A stretch of 64,000 nt of DNA, from positions 372,001 to 436,000 of the forward strand of contig CAWAJF010000004.1 of NCBI GenBank assembly GCA_963782345.1. Direction: 5' to 3'. Of this stretch, positions 50,683-57,769 are shown one piece after another (position 1 is the stretch's first letter; every line of letters begins with the position of its first letter). The position numbers and the translations under genes were made by a program. The notes below the pieces were generated by a model, which was given only the letters and a program-made list of their open reading frames with translations, ran no database searches and had not been told where the DNA came from. Source of the stretch: DASUPK01 sp963782345. GTDB taxonomy: Bacteria > Actinomycetota > Thermoleophilia > Solirubrobacterales > 70-9.

Positions 50683-51286
50683 GCGGAGTCGGGAGGTCGC
50701 CTCGTCCCAGATCTCGGGCGTGCGGCTGCTACCCGATCAGACCCATTCCGTGCCGGTGCACGGCCCGGTCGAGGGGACGAGCCGAGCCGAGCTCCTGCTG
50801 CCGGCGGGATCGGGAGGAGCCCCCGACCGCGAGACGCTGGACCGGGTCGGACGCGCGTACTGGCGGTTCATCTCCCGCAGGTCCCTCGGCCTGATTCGGG
50901 CGGCGATTGGGCCGGACGGAGCGATCGCGCTGCTCGCGCGCGGAACCCGGGTCGCGCTGCTCCACTTCGGCCCCCCGGTCCAGGAGCTCACGGCTGCGGG
51001 CGGCTCGATCACCTGGGCGATCGCCGGCGGATTGCTCGTCTCGCGGCGGAGCCCCGAGGGCGGGTTCCTGCGTCTCACTCTCGAGCGACCGCCGGCGAGC
51101 GAGTCCGCCGGGCTGCCCACCCTGTACGCGACCATGGAGGTCAGGGGGTTCCATCCCTCCCTCAGGGGCGAGGGCCGCCTGGCGCCGCTCGGGGCTCGCG
51201 TCTACGCCGCCACCCAGCGGCCGATGCATCGCGCGGTCACGCGTGGGTTCCTGCGGACCCTCGCCGGCCTTGACCCGACCGGCTGA
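50660..51286 (+). CDS. Unknown protein overlapping the carH-like gene
   Basis: 208 residues, no recognised family. GTG start 23 bp inside the end of the CarH-like gene, so probably co-translated. Features include 'LDRVGRAYWRFISRRSLGLIR' in part, 'GPDGAIALLARGTRVALLHFGPPVQEL' in part with hydrophobic strands, 'GGLLVSRRSPEGGFLRLTLE' and 'RGFLRTLAGL' at the end. No signal peptide and no clear catalytic motif. The coupling suggests a role in the same light-response module. Confidence 0.6.
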   Translation: MSSAVRAERSREVASSQISGVRLLPDQTHSVPVHGPVEGTSRAELLLPAGSGGAPDRETLDRVGRAYWRFISRRSLGLIRAAIGPDGAIALLARGTRVALLHFGPPVQELTAAGGSITWAIAGGLLVSRRSPEGGFLRLTLERPPASESAGLPTLYATMEVRGFHPSLRGEGRLAPLGARVYAATQRPMHRAVTRGFLRTLAGLDPTG

Positions 51287-51330
51287 CGGCGGCGATCCCT
51301 CAGCAGTCGCTGACCAGAAGGAGGATCAGG

Positions 51331-51435
51331 ATGATCACCGCAGCGTCGCTCTCGGATGAATGGCGCCAGAGCATCTCGTCCATCCTCTTCGTCCAGGACC
51401 GGCTCTTGCGCGCGGCTGTCGGAGCAATCGGCTGA
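51331..51435 (+). CDS. Candidate 34-residue small protein
   Basis: A short frame (MITAASLSDEWRQSISS...) begins 7 bases after a perfect AAGGAGG (51318-51324), an unusually strong site for this genome. It predicts one amphipathic helix. It fills most of the 173-bp gap between two convergent genes. No family recognised; chance is possible, but the ribosome site argues for real translation. Confidence 0.4.
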   Translation: MITAASLSDEWRQSISSILFVQDRLLRAAVGAIG

Positions 51436-51459
51436 ATCGCCCCGATCGAGTCGCAGGGC

Positions 51460-54400
51460 TCAGCGCTTCTTCTGGAATACCTTGAGCTTCCTGACGGCGG
51501 GCGACGGATCGGCCAGCCCGGTCGGGCCGATCGCCCTCACCTTGAACTTGTGCTTGCCTGGCTTCAGCTTCTGCTTCTTCGGCGGCCGGTACGGAGAGGT
51601 ACATGCCTTGAAGCGCTTGCGGTCGACCTTGCACTGGAACCACGTCCCGGCCTGGTTGGAGGCGAACTTGAACTTCGGCCGGCGGCTTGTGGTCTTCTTC
51701 GGGCCCTTGGTGATCTTCGTGTTCGGGGCTACCGGCGCGGCCGGCTGGGGCTGGGGCTGGGGCTGGGGCTGCGGCTGCGGGGTCTGGACGGTGAACGAGC
51801 GGGCGGCGACGGACGAGTTGCTCGCCGCATCGGTCGCCTGCACCCGGAAGGTGTGGGGCCCGTCGGCCAGCGGGCTCGATGGGGTGTCCCTGGTCCCGGG
51901 GCCCGAGCAGGCGCCGAAGCTGGGGCTGCCCGTGTCGATCGAGCAGAGGAAACTGACGGGCCCAACGGAGTCTGTGCCACTGAAGGTGAACGTGGGAGTC
52001 TGGTCACTGATCGTCCCGGTGGGACCGGAGGTGATGGTCACCGAGGGAGGGGTGCCATCGACCTGAAAAGACTGGGTCACGGTGGCCGAGTTGTCGGCGG
52101 CATCCGTCGCCTTCACGCGAAAGGTGTAGGTGTCATCGGGCAGAGGCGTGCCGGGCGTGTCGCTGGTCCCGGGGCCCGAGCAGTCGCCGAAGCTGGCGAC
52201 ACCGGTGTCGATCGAGCATTGGAAGGTCAACGGGCCGACGGCGTCTGTGGCGCTGAAGCTGAAGGTGGGGGTGCGATCGTTGGTGAGCCCGGTGGGCCCG
52301 CTGTCGATCACCACGGCCGGCAGGGTCGAGTCCTCCACGTAGTTGACCGAGCCGGACGGCGTCCCCAGGTCCGCCGAGCAGGCGGAGGTGTCGATGCCGT
52401 CCGTGGCGGTCGCGTAGAAGTCGGTGCTCGAGTCGGCCCCGACCGGAGGGGTGACTGTGATCCCGGGCGAAGCGAACTGTGCCGCGCTGCCGCTGCCGGC
52501 CTCCGGGCCGGTGCAGCTGGAGTCCTCGTAGAGCGTCACCATGGTCCCGGGATCCGCGAACCCGAGCACCTTCGGCGAGGTTTGGTTGGCGGGTGAGACC
52601 GGGTCGGTGCCGGTCAGGCAGGGGACGCTCGGCCCGGCGCCCGCCGGATCGACCGTGAGCAGGCCGGGGGCCGTCACGTCCTGTCCGTCGGGATTCGTGA
52701 TCGTCACGTCCTGTGCGCCGGTGCTCGCCGTACGCGTGTCCAGGTTCAGGATCACGTGGGTGGGGTCGACGTAGGTCACGTCGTTGACCACAACTCCGCC
52801 CGTGACGGCGGCCGCGATGTGAGCGTCGTATCCCGGTCCGGGATCGAAGAATCCCGAGCCGGCGGTCGACGTTCCGGCGATCTCGACGCCGACCGAGCAG
52901 CTGCCTTGCGACGCGGGCGTCGCAGTCGACGGCGTCGCCGGCGGCGGAGCTCGGAGCTGGATCACCCGCACGCCCCATGAGTCGTTCGCATTGGCGTACT
53001 CCTGGAAGGTCCAGAAGGTCATGTTGTCGGAAGGGTCGACCACCGTCTGCGAGTAGTCGCCCCAGCGCTCGGGGTTCGGCGCGTCGGGGTTCACGTCGTA
53101 GGTGAACGTGCTGGGCTGGGTGATCACCGGCGCTTCCGTGGTGCCCGGGGCGTCGCCGAAGAGCCGGCCGGAGGAGGCGATCTCGGCATGCCGCGCTTCC
53201 CCGGCGACGCTCATGTTGATCGAGGCGTGCCCCTGCCCGTTCATCGCGATCGAGGGCATCCAGTAGAAGTCCGGCTTGATCGTGGTGATGTTGTCGTCGA
53301 AGACCTGCCCGGACTGGATCAGGCTCGGCGACGAGTCCAGGCTGCCGATCTGATACCAGCGGGAGCCGTCTCGGTCTCCGCTGCTGGACCCGACGCCGCT
53401 GGAGTCCATGCGGATGTTGTGGGCGGTCCAGAGCGAGACGTTGCCGTCGGGATCCCTGCCGATCATCGCCTCGAAGAGGCGGTCGTCGAGCGGGTCGAGC
53501 CCTGGACTCGGGGTCCCCTGGGCGGGTACGTCGAGCGGCGCCGCCGTGGTCGACGGAACCGTGACGCTGAGGTTCCCGGAGATGCTCGGCGTGCCGCCCG
53601 GATTCGAGATCCGGCGAATGTCGATCCTGTTGAGCAGCTGGTTGTCGGGCCCGGCGATGTACCCCGCTCCGACATTCGGGTCCATGTCCGTGGCGGGCTG
53701 CGGGGAGTCCGGCCCCGGCCCGGAGCCGGAGACGAGGTTGCGGAAGGCGGTGACCACGATCGGCCCGGTATCGAGGACGCTCGACTTGCGGATCACATAG
53801 GCGCTTGTGCCCGTGAACGAGCCGCTGCTCGAGGTGAACTCGTTGACCCCGATGTAGATCGCGTTCGCGTCCACCCCGAGCTGGGGATAGTCGGCGAACC
53901 GAGCGGGTCCGGCGGGCGGCGGGGCCGCCTCGTTGAAGTAGAAGAACGTGAAGCTGTCCGTGGGGTTGATGGTCGGCCCGATGGTCGGCCCGTTGCTGAC
54001 CGCGAGCATGACCCGGTTGTTCGTGTTCTCCACGTTGATCGCGGAGACGATCCAGCGCTTCGAGAGACGGTCGTACTCGACGCCCGGGTCGGTCGGCTCG
54101 ACGCCATTGTCGACCGACTGCCAGAACTCGGAGTCGGTGATGTTCAGGCCTCCGAGGTTCCCCTGCTTGTCGAAGACCTTGATCCGCCCGTTGACCGAGA
54201 CCAGGATCTGGCTCGGGCCGACCGCGCCCATGGAGTCGGGCGGTATCCAGCCGGACTGATTGAGGTCCGCCCCGAGGAAGCTCGTCGGCCCCGGCGTGAC
54301 AGCCTGGCTCGGGGTGATCGCTGCCTCCCCCGTGCGCTGCTGAGCGGCGGCTGGGCCCGCCCGCTTCGGCGGCGTTCCCTCTTCCTCCGGCTCCGGCTTC

Positions 54401-54675
54401 TCGCGAACGTTCTGACCGACCCGTTCCGCCCGGGCCGCCTCGGCTCCGGTCTGCGGCTCTACGGCGCCCGGCTCAGGAGCGGCTACGGTTCGATGGCGCT
54501 CCTGGAACCGAGCGCTCGCAAGCTTCGCGAGGCTCACCGTTCGGCCCTTGGCCCCGGTCCAGGGCTTTCCCTTGATGGTCTCGGCGTCCTGCCGATTGGC
54601 GCCTCCGCATCCGCTTGCGGCCAGGGCCACCACTGCAAGGACGAAGAGCACCGCAGCGCTGACGCGACGCTTCAT
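51460..54675 (-). CDS. Large secreted lipoprotein with Ig-like repeats
   Basis: 1071 residues. A signal peptide with lipobox LAASGC makes Cys23 the likely lipid anchor. A Pro/Glu/Ala-rich spacer follows (about 60-115), then a large all-beta region (about 130-570; 'IPPDSMGAVGPSQILVSVNGRIKVFDKQGN' in part). An IPT-like domain is at about 590-680, two bacterial Ig-like repeats at about 820-1000 ('SGPTGLTNDRTPTFSFS', 'SGPTGTISDQTPTFTFSG'), then a PQ repeat and a Lys-rich Ig-like end. Surface or matrix protein; ligand unknown. The repeat type is common in Solirubrobacterales proteomes. Confidence 0.82.
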   Translation of the reverse strand: MKRRVSAAVLFVLAVVALAASGCGGANRQDAETIKGKPWTGAKGRTVSLAKLASARFQERHRTVAAPEPGAVEPQTGAEAARAERVGQNVREKPEPEEEGTPPKRAGPAAAQQRTGEAAITPSQAVTPGPTSFLGADLNQSGWIPPDSMGAVGPSQILVSVNGRIKVFDKQGNLGGLNITDSEFWQSVDNGVEPTDPGVEYDRLSKRWIVSAINVENTNNRVMLAVSNGPTIGPTINPTDSFTFFYFNEAAPPPAGPARFADYPQLGVDANAIYIGVNEFTSSSGSFTGTSAYVIRKSSVLDTGPIVVTAFRNLVSGSGPGPDSPQPATDMDPNVGAGYIAGPDNQLLNRIDIRRISNPGGTPSISGNLSVTVPSTTAAPLDVPAQGTPSPGLDPLDDRLFEAMIGRDPDGNVSLWTAHNIRMDSSGVGSSSGDRDGSRWYQIGSLDSSPSLIQSGQVFDDNITTIKPDFYWMPSIAMNGQGHASINMSVAGEARHAEIASSGRLFGDAPGTTEAPVITQPSTFTYDVNPDAPNPERWGDYSQTVVDPSDNMTFWTFQEYANANDSWGVRVIQLRAPPPATPSTATPASQGSCSVGVEIAGTSTAGSGFFDPGPGYDAHIAAAVTGGVVVNDVTYVDPTHVILNLDTRTASTGAQDVTITNPDGQDVTAPGLLTVDPAGAGPSVPCLTGTDPVSPANQTSPKVLGFADPGTMVTLYEDSSCTGPEAGSGSAAQFASPGITVTPPVGADSSTDFYATATDGIDTSACSADLGTPSGSVNYVEDSTLPAVVIDSGPTGLTNDRTPTFSFSATDAVGPLTFQCSIDTGVASFGDCSGPGTSDTPGTPLPDDTYTFRVKATDAADNSATVTQSFQVDGTPPSVTITSGPTGTISDQTPTFTFSGTDSVGPVSFLCSIDTGSPSFGACSGPGTRDTPSSPLADGPHTFRVQATDAASNSSVAARSFTVQTPQPQPQPQPQPQPAAPVAPNTKITKGPKKTTSRRPKFKFASNQAGTWFQCKVDRKRFKACTSPYRPPKKQKLKPGKHKFKVRAIGPTGLADPSPAVRKLKVFQKKR

Positions 54676-54706
54676 CGGGAGCCGAGTGTAGGTGTCGCGC
54701 AGGCCA

Positions 54707-55600
54707 TCAGCGCCCGGCTGGTGGATGTGGACGAATCTTCTTCCGCTTCCGAATCTTCTTCAGCTTCACGTTGATCGCCTGGGTCGACGGCTCGCCTGCC
54801 GTCGGGAAGTAGGTGACGAGCAGCGGCACCACGAGCCGTCCCTTGCGCTTCAGCCTGTGCCTGGCCTTGCCCGCCGCCACCACCGTGAAGCTGACCCGCC
54901 CCGCCACGCCCAGGTTCTTCGGCGGCCGCTTCTTCATTCTCTTCCCGGCGATGGCGACGGCGCCGGGGTTGGACGTGGTCGCGGTGATCGTCGCGATGCC
55001 CCTCTTGCGATCGCGCGTGATGCCGCTCAAGGTGAAGCTGTTGTCGGGCACCAGCTCGGCCGACAGGTTGAGCCGCGCGTCGTTCTCCGGCGCGAAGACC
55101 CCGGAGTCGCCGTCGGCGAGATCGCCCGTGCGGGTGATGACGTTGTCGCCCAGCTCTGTGAACGTGCACGAGTTGGGCGGGCCGCTCTCGTGGTAGCCGA
55201 GCATGTCGCCGGGCTGGACGGGCACGCTGACCGGCACCGTGTTGAGGCCGCTCGAGAGGACGTGCGGCGACGTATGGGCGACGACCTGGAAGGCATCGGG
55301 ATCGGTGGTCCGGCGAAAGACCTTGAGCACGTAGACGGCGCCGGCCCCGGAGGAGCTGGTGGACCAGGAGGTGATCGTCCCCGCCTCCCTCGCCACGTAG
55401 AGGTTCCCCCCGCTGGTGACGCTCGGCTGCAGGTAGTCGATGCCGGACGTCGTGCAGCTCGGTGTGGGCCTCCCGGAGGGAAGCTGACCGATGGTGAGCG
55501 ACGCGTCCGCGGTAGGCGCCGAGAGAACGGCGGCGAGGCATGAGACGCAGAACGCGGCCATGCGCAGCCAGGCGCAGCTTCGGTTGAGGCAGCCCTTCAT
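54707..55600 (-). CDS. Secreted beta-rich protein of unknown function
   Basis: 297 residues from the ATG at 55600; a longer frame starts at 55657. The signal peptide is about 10-33 ('MAAFCVSCLAAVLSAPTADA'). The mature part has 'LYVAREAGTITSWSTSSS', 'VLKVFRRTTDPDAFQVVA' and 'DMLGYHESGPPNSC', then a basic C-terminus (GKRMKKRPPKNLG and KKIRKRKKIR) like the Lys-rich end of the lipoprotein upstream on the genome. Cys residues suggest a disulfide. It shares the secreted-protein block with its neighbour. Confidence 0.65.
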   Translation of the reverse strand: MKGCLNRSCAWLRMAAFCVSCLAAVLSAPTADASLTIGQLPSGRPTPSCTTSGIDYLQPSVTSGGNLYVAREAGTITSWSTSSSGAGAVYVLKVFRRTTDPDAFQVVAHTSPHVLSSGLNTVPVSVPVQPGDMLGYHESGPPNSCTFTELGDNVITRTGDLADGDSGVFAPENDARLNLSAELVPDNSFTLSGITRDRKRGIATITATTSNPGAVAIAGKRMKKRPPKNLGVAGRVSFTVVAAGKARHRLKRKGRLVVPLLVTYFPTAGEPSTQAINVKLKKIRKRKKIRPHPPAGR

Positions 55601-55669
55601 GCGATTCCGACCCTCCCCGGTCTGGAGCCAGGGTAGCCCACCGATGCGCATCCGCATCGACCGCGGCGC

Positions 55670-56383
55670 CTATTTCACCGCGGCGATCGCCGCCTGGACC
55701 TGCGCGAGCGAGGGCGACCGGGTCAACTGGCGGCTGCCGTTGGGCCCCCCCACGACCACCGCCGGCCCGACGGGAAGCCTGCGGTCCGCGGTGAGCTTCT
55801 CGTCGGCCTGCAGCGTCGAGGTGATGTCGCCGTCGTTCATGTCGCGCTGCCACTGCTCGACGTTGAAGCTGGAGATCCCCACCCCGCGGGCGATGTTGTT
55901 GAGGAACTCCTGATCGGCGCCGTGCTTCGCGGCCTCATCCTGATTCGCGAAGAAGAGCTCCGCGAACTGCCACTCATAGTCCTGCTTGGCGGCCGCGGCG
56001 GCGCCGTAGGCGCCGAGGAAGAAGCCGGATTCGGTCATCGGGAAGTTGTGGTAGATGAGCTGGAGGTCGCCGGCGCGAACGGGGCCGGCGATCAGCGGGA
56101 CGATCACGTCCCGGTTCCAGTTCGAGCATGGGTCGCACTGGAGGTCGTTGAAGACCTGGATCGTCACCGGCGCATCCGGGGGGCCCAGTCGCGGTCCATC
56201 CTGCTGGATCCCTCCGAGGAGGCTCTGCACCTCGGCCGCGCCGGTGATCGTGATGTCTCCGCCGTTCTCGGTCCCGGTGCCGACCGAGATGCTGACGATG
56301 GCGAAGCCGAGCACGCCGACGACGAGCGCCAGCGCAAGCAGCCCGACGAGTCGCGGGCGTCTCCGCGGAGCTTCCTCGCTCAC
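55670..56383 (-). CDS. DsbA-like thioredoxin-fold membrane-anchored protein
   Basis: 237 residues from the GTG at 56383. A TM anchor lies at about 12-32, then the thioredoxin fold with 'APVTIQVFNDLQCDPCSNWNRDV' in part (CxxC as CDPC, about 80). 'LQLIYHNFPMTESGFF', a helical insert and 'GPAVVVGGPNG' (cis-Pro region) follow. It would act outside the membrane as a disulfide oxidoreductase, perhaps for the neighbouring Cys-containing secreted proteins. The GTG overlaps the stop of the 80-residue gene (GTGA). Confidence 0.85.
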   Translation of the reverse strand: MSEEAPRRRPRLVGLLALALVVGVLGFAIVSISVGTGTENGGDITITGAAEVQSLLGGIQQDGPRLGPPDAPVTIQVFNDLQCDPCSNWNRDVIVPLIAGPVRAGDLQLIYHNFPMTESGFFLGAYGAAAAAKQDYEWQFAELFFANQDEAAKHGADQEFLNNIARGVGISSFNVEQWQRDMNDGDITSTLQADEKLTADRRLPVGPAVVVGGPNGSRQLTRSPSLAQVQAAIAAVK

Positions 56384-56622
56384 CCGGCGACGGCCTTGTA
56401 ATAGCGCACGGCGAGGCCGGTGAGAAGGGTGCGGAAGCACTCCTCGATCGGCGTCTCGGTCTCAGCCGACCAGCTCTCGAGGCCGCGGCTCTCGATCGCC
56501 TCGCTGCGCTCGACCACCTCGTCGACGAGGTCCGGATGCTGGTCGCAGAAATAGGCGCCGATCGAGTAGAGATCGGTCTCCATCAGCGACTGGATGAAGG
56601 AATCCGTGGCGGCCGGGCTCAT
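56380..56622 (-). CDS. 80-residue unknown protein upstream of the DsbA-like gene
   Basis: 80 residues from the ATG at 56622: 'DSFIQSLMETDLYSIGAYFCDQHPDLVDEVVERSEAIE' in part, then 'EECFRTLLTGLAVRYYKAVAG'. Helical, acidic, two Cys (about 25 and 61), no signal peptide. The stop overlaps the DsbA-like start (GTGA), so they are coupled. No family recognised. Its start is 6 bp from the opposite-strand ATG of the Nif3-like gene. Confidence 0.6.
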   Translation of the reverse strand: MSPAATDSFIQSLMETDLYSIGAYFCDQHPDLVDEVVERSEAIESRGLESWSAETETPIEECFRTLLTGLAVRYYKAVAG

Positions 56623-56628
56623 AGCGGC

Positions 56629-57411
56629 ATGGTAGTTACGCTGCGATTGGTGGCAGCACGCGACGAGATCCTCGATTTCTGCGACGAGCTGCTCGCGGTC
56701 TCCTCGTTCGAGGACTACGGCCCCAATGGGCTCCAGGTTCCCGGTAAGGAGGTTGTGAGCAGGATCGCGACCGGGGTGACCGCGAACCTCGAGCTCCTCC
56801 AGAGGGCCGTCGACTCGGGCGCCGAGCTCGTGCTCACGCACCACGGGCTGCTCTGGGGCTCGGAGATGTCTGCGCTCTCGGCTCCGATGGCCGCCAGGCT
56901 CCGCGCTCTGCTCTGCGCCGAGGCGTCGCTGGCGGCCTACCACCTGCCGCTCGACGCGCATCCGGAGATCGGGAACAACGCGCTGCTTCGCGATGCGCTC
57001 GGGCTCGAGGCGGACGAGCGCCCCTTCGGCGAGGCAAAGGGGTCGGCGGTCGGAGCGATCGGGCGCGCGGCCGAGCCGATGGACGTCGGCGAGCTCGCTC
57101 GCCGGCTGACCGAGGCGGTCGGCAGGGAGCCGCTGGTCTTCGACGCCGGGCCGGCCGAGATCTCGAGCGTCGGCATCGTCACGGGGTCCGGCGGCTTCGC
57201 CCTGCACGAGGCCGGGCCTCTCGGCCTCGACGCCCTGGTGACGGGGGAGCCGAGCGAGCCGGTGATGGGAGAGGCGCGCGAATACGGCGTCCATTTCCTG
57301 GCCGGCGGGCACTACGACACGGAGACCTTCGGGATCCGCCGGCTCGGGGAGCTCGTCGCCGAGCGCTTCTCCGTCGAGCACGAGTTCATCGACGTCCCGA
57401 ACCCCGTCTAG
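56629..57411 (+). CDS. Nif3-like dinuclear metal centre protein
   Basis: 260 residues from the ATG at 56629; a GTG at 56650 is a good alternative since family homology begins there. Family marks are 'YGPNGLQVPG' (about 32-41), 'GAELVLTHHGLLWG' with metal-binding His pair (about 64-77), 'AAYHLPLDAHPEIGNNALLRDALG' in part, 'VTGSGGFALHEA' and the C-terminal 'FLAGGHYDTETFGIR' (HY-x-T-E). Nif3 proteins bind two metals; their role is unsettled (GTP cyclohydrolase I type 2-like hydrolase). Nothing in the neighbourhood resolves it. Confidence 0.87.
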   Translation: MVVTLRLVAARDEILDFCDELLAVSSFEDYGPNGLQVPGKEVVSRIATGVTANLELLQRAVDSGAELVLTHHGLLWGSEMSALSAPMAARLRALLCAEASLAAYHLPLDAHPEIGNNALLRDALGLEADERPFGEAKGSAVGAIGRAAEPMDVGELARRLTEAVGREPLVFDAGPAEISSVGIVTGSGGFALHEAGPLGLDALVTGEPSEPVMGEAREYGVHFLAGGHYDTETFGIRRLGELVAERFSVEHEFIDVPNPV

Positions 57412-57445
57412 CGTCCAAAGATGCCCGCTCTGTGCGGGAAAATGA

Positions 57446-57473
57446 TTGACACGTCGGCCTGAAGCGATATACA
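57446..57473 (+). promoter_or_regulatory. Consensus sigma-70 promoter of the IF2-N-like gene
   Basis: TTGACA (57446-57451) and TATACA (57468-57473) are separated by 16 bp. This is the best match to a housekeeping promoter in the window. The start of transcription would be near 57480, giving a leader of about 58 nt before the ATG at 57539. Confidence 0.75.
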
Positions 57474-57538
57474 TGATCGACGGTCGCCACAAATGCCGCG
57501 GCCGCGTCAAGGCGTTCACAAGGAGAGGAGTGGCCTAT

Positions 57539-57715
57539 ATGTCCGTTCATCTGACGCCCACCGAGCTCGCCGACGAGATGCAGATGAAGCGGCGCGATGT
57601 GCTCTCGAAGTGCATCGAGATGAATGTCCCGATCCTCAAAGGTCGGATCGACAAGACCCTGTTCGAATCGTCGCTGCGGGCCTTCCAGGCGCAGACCAAG
57701 CAAGTCACCGCCTGA
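57539..57715 (+). CDS. Mini-protein resembling the IF-2 N-terminal HTH domain
   Basis: 58 residues, ATG 57539 after GAGGAG; a GTG at 57530 is a possible start. The core 'LTPTELADEMQMKRRDVLSKCIEMNVPILKGRIDKTLFE' in part has the helix-turn-helix rhythm of the IF2_N domain (V-x-E-L-A-x-E-L-x-x-x-x-K-E-L-L-x-K-L). It would be a small RNA- or DNA-binding protein. The strong promoter and dedicated hairpin at 57730 suggest high expression. No partner gene is adjacent; the resemblance is by eye. Confidence 0.65.
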   Translation: MSVHLTPTELADEMQMKRRDVLSKCIEMNVPILKGRIDKTLFESSLRAFQAQTKQVTA

Positions 57716-57729
57716 TCCGATCTCGATCC

Positions 57730-57751
57730 CGCCTGGCTGCTCAGCCAGGCG
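57730..57751 (+). terminator. Stem-loop after the IF2-N-like gene
   Basis: CGCCTGGCT (57730-57738) pairs with AGCCAGGCG (57743-57751) around a 4-base loop, 15 bp after the stop. No long T-run; CCTAATACA follows. It lies just before the FadD start at 57770. Confidence 0.6.
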
Positions 57752-57769
57752 CCTAATACACTCCATTCA

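Noticed and set aside
51742..51780. Short GGGGCT tandem repeat that could suggest a CRISPR or satellite
   Set aside because: It encodes the Pro-Gln linker of the lipoprotein; no spacers or repeats of CRISPR type anywhere in the window.
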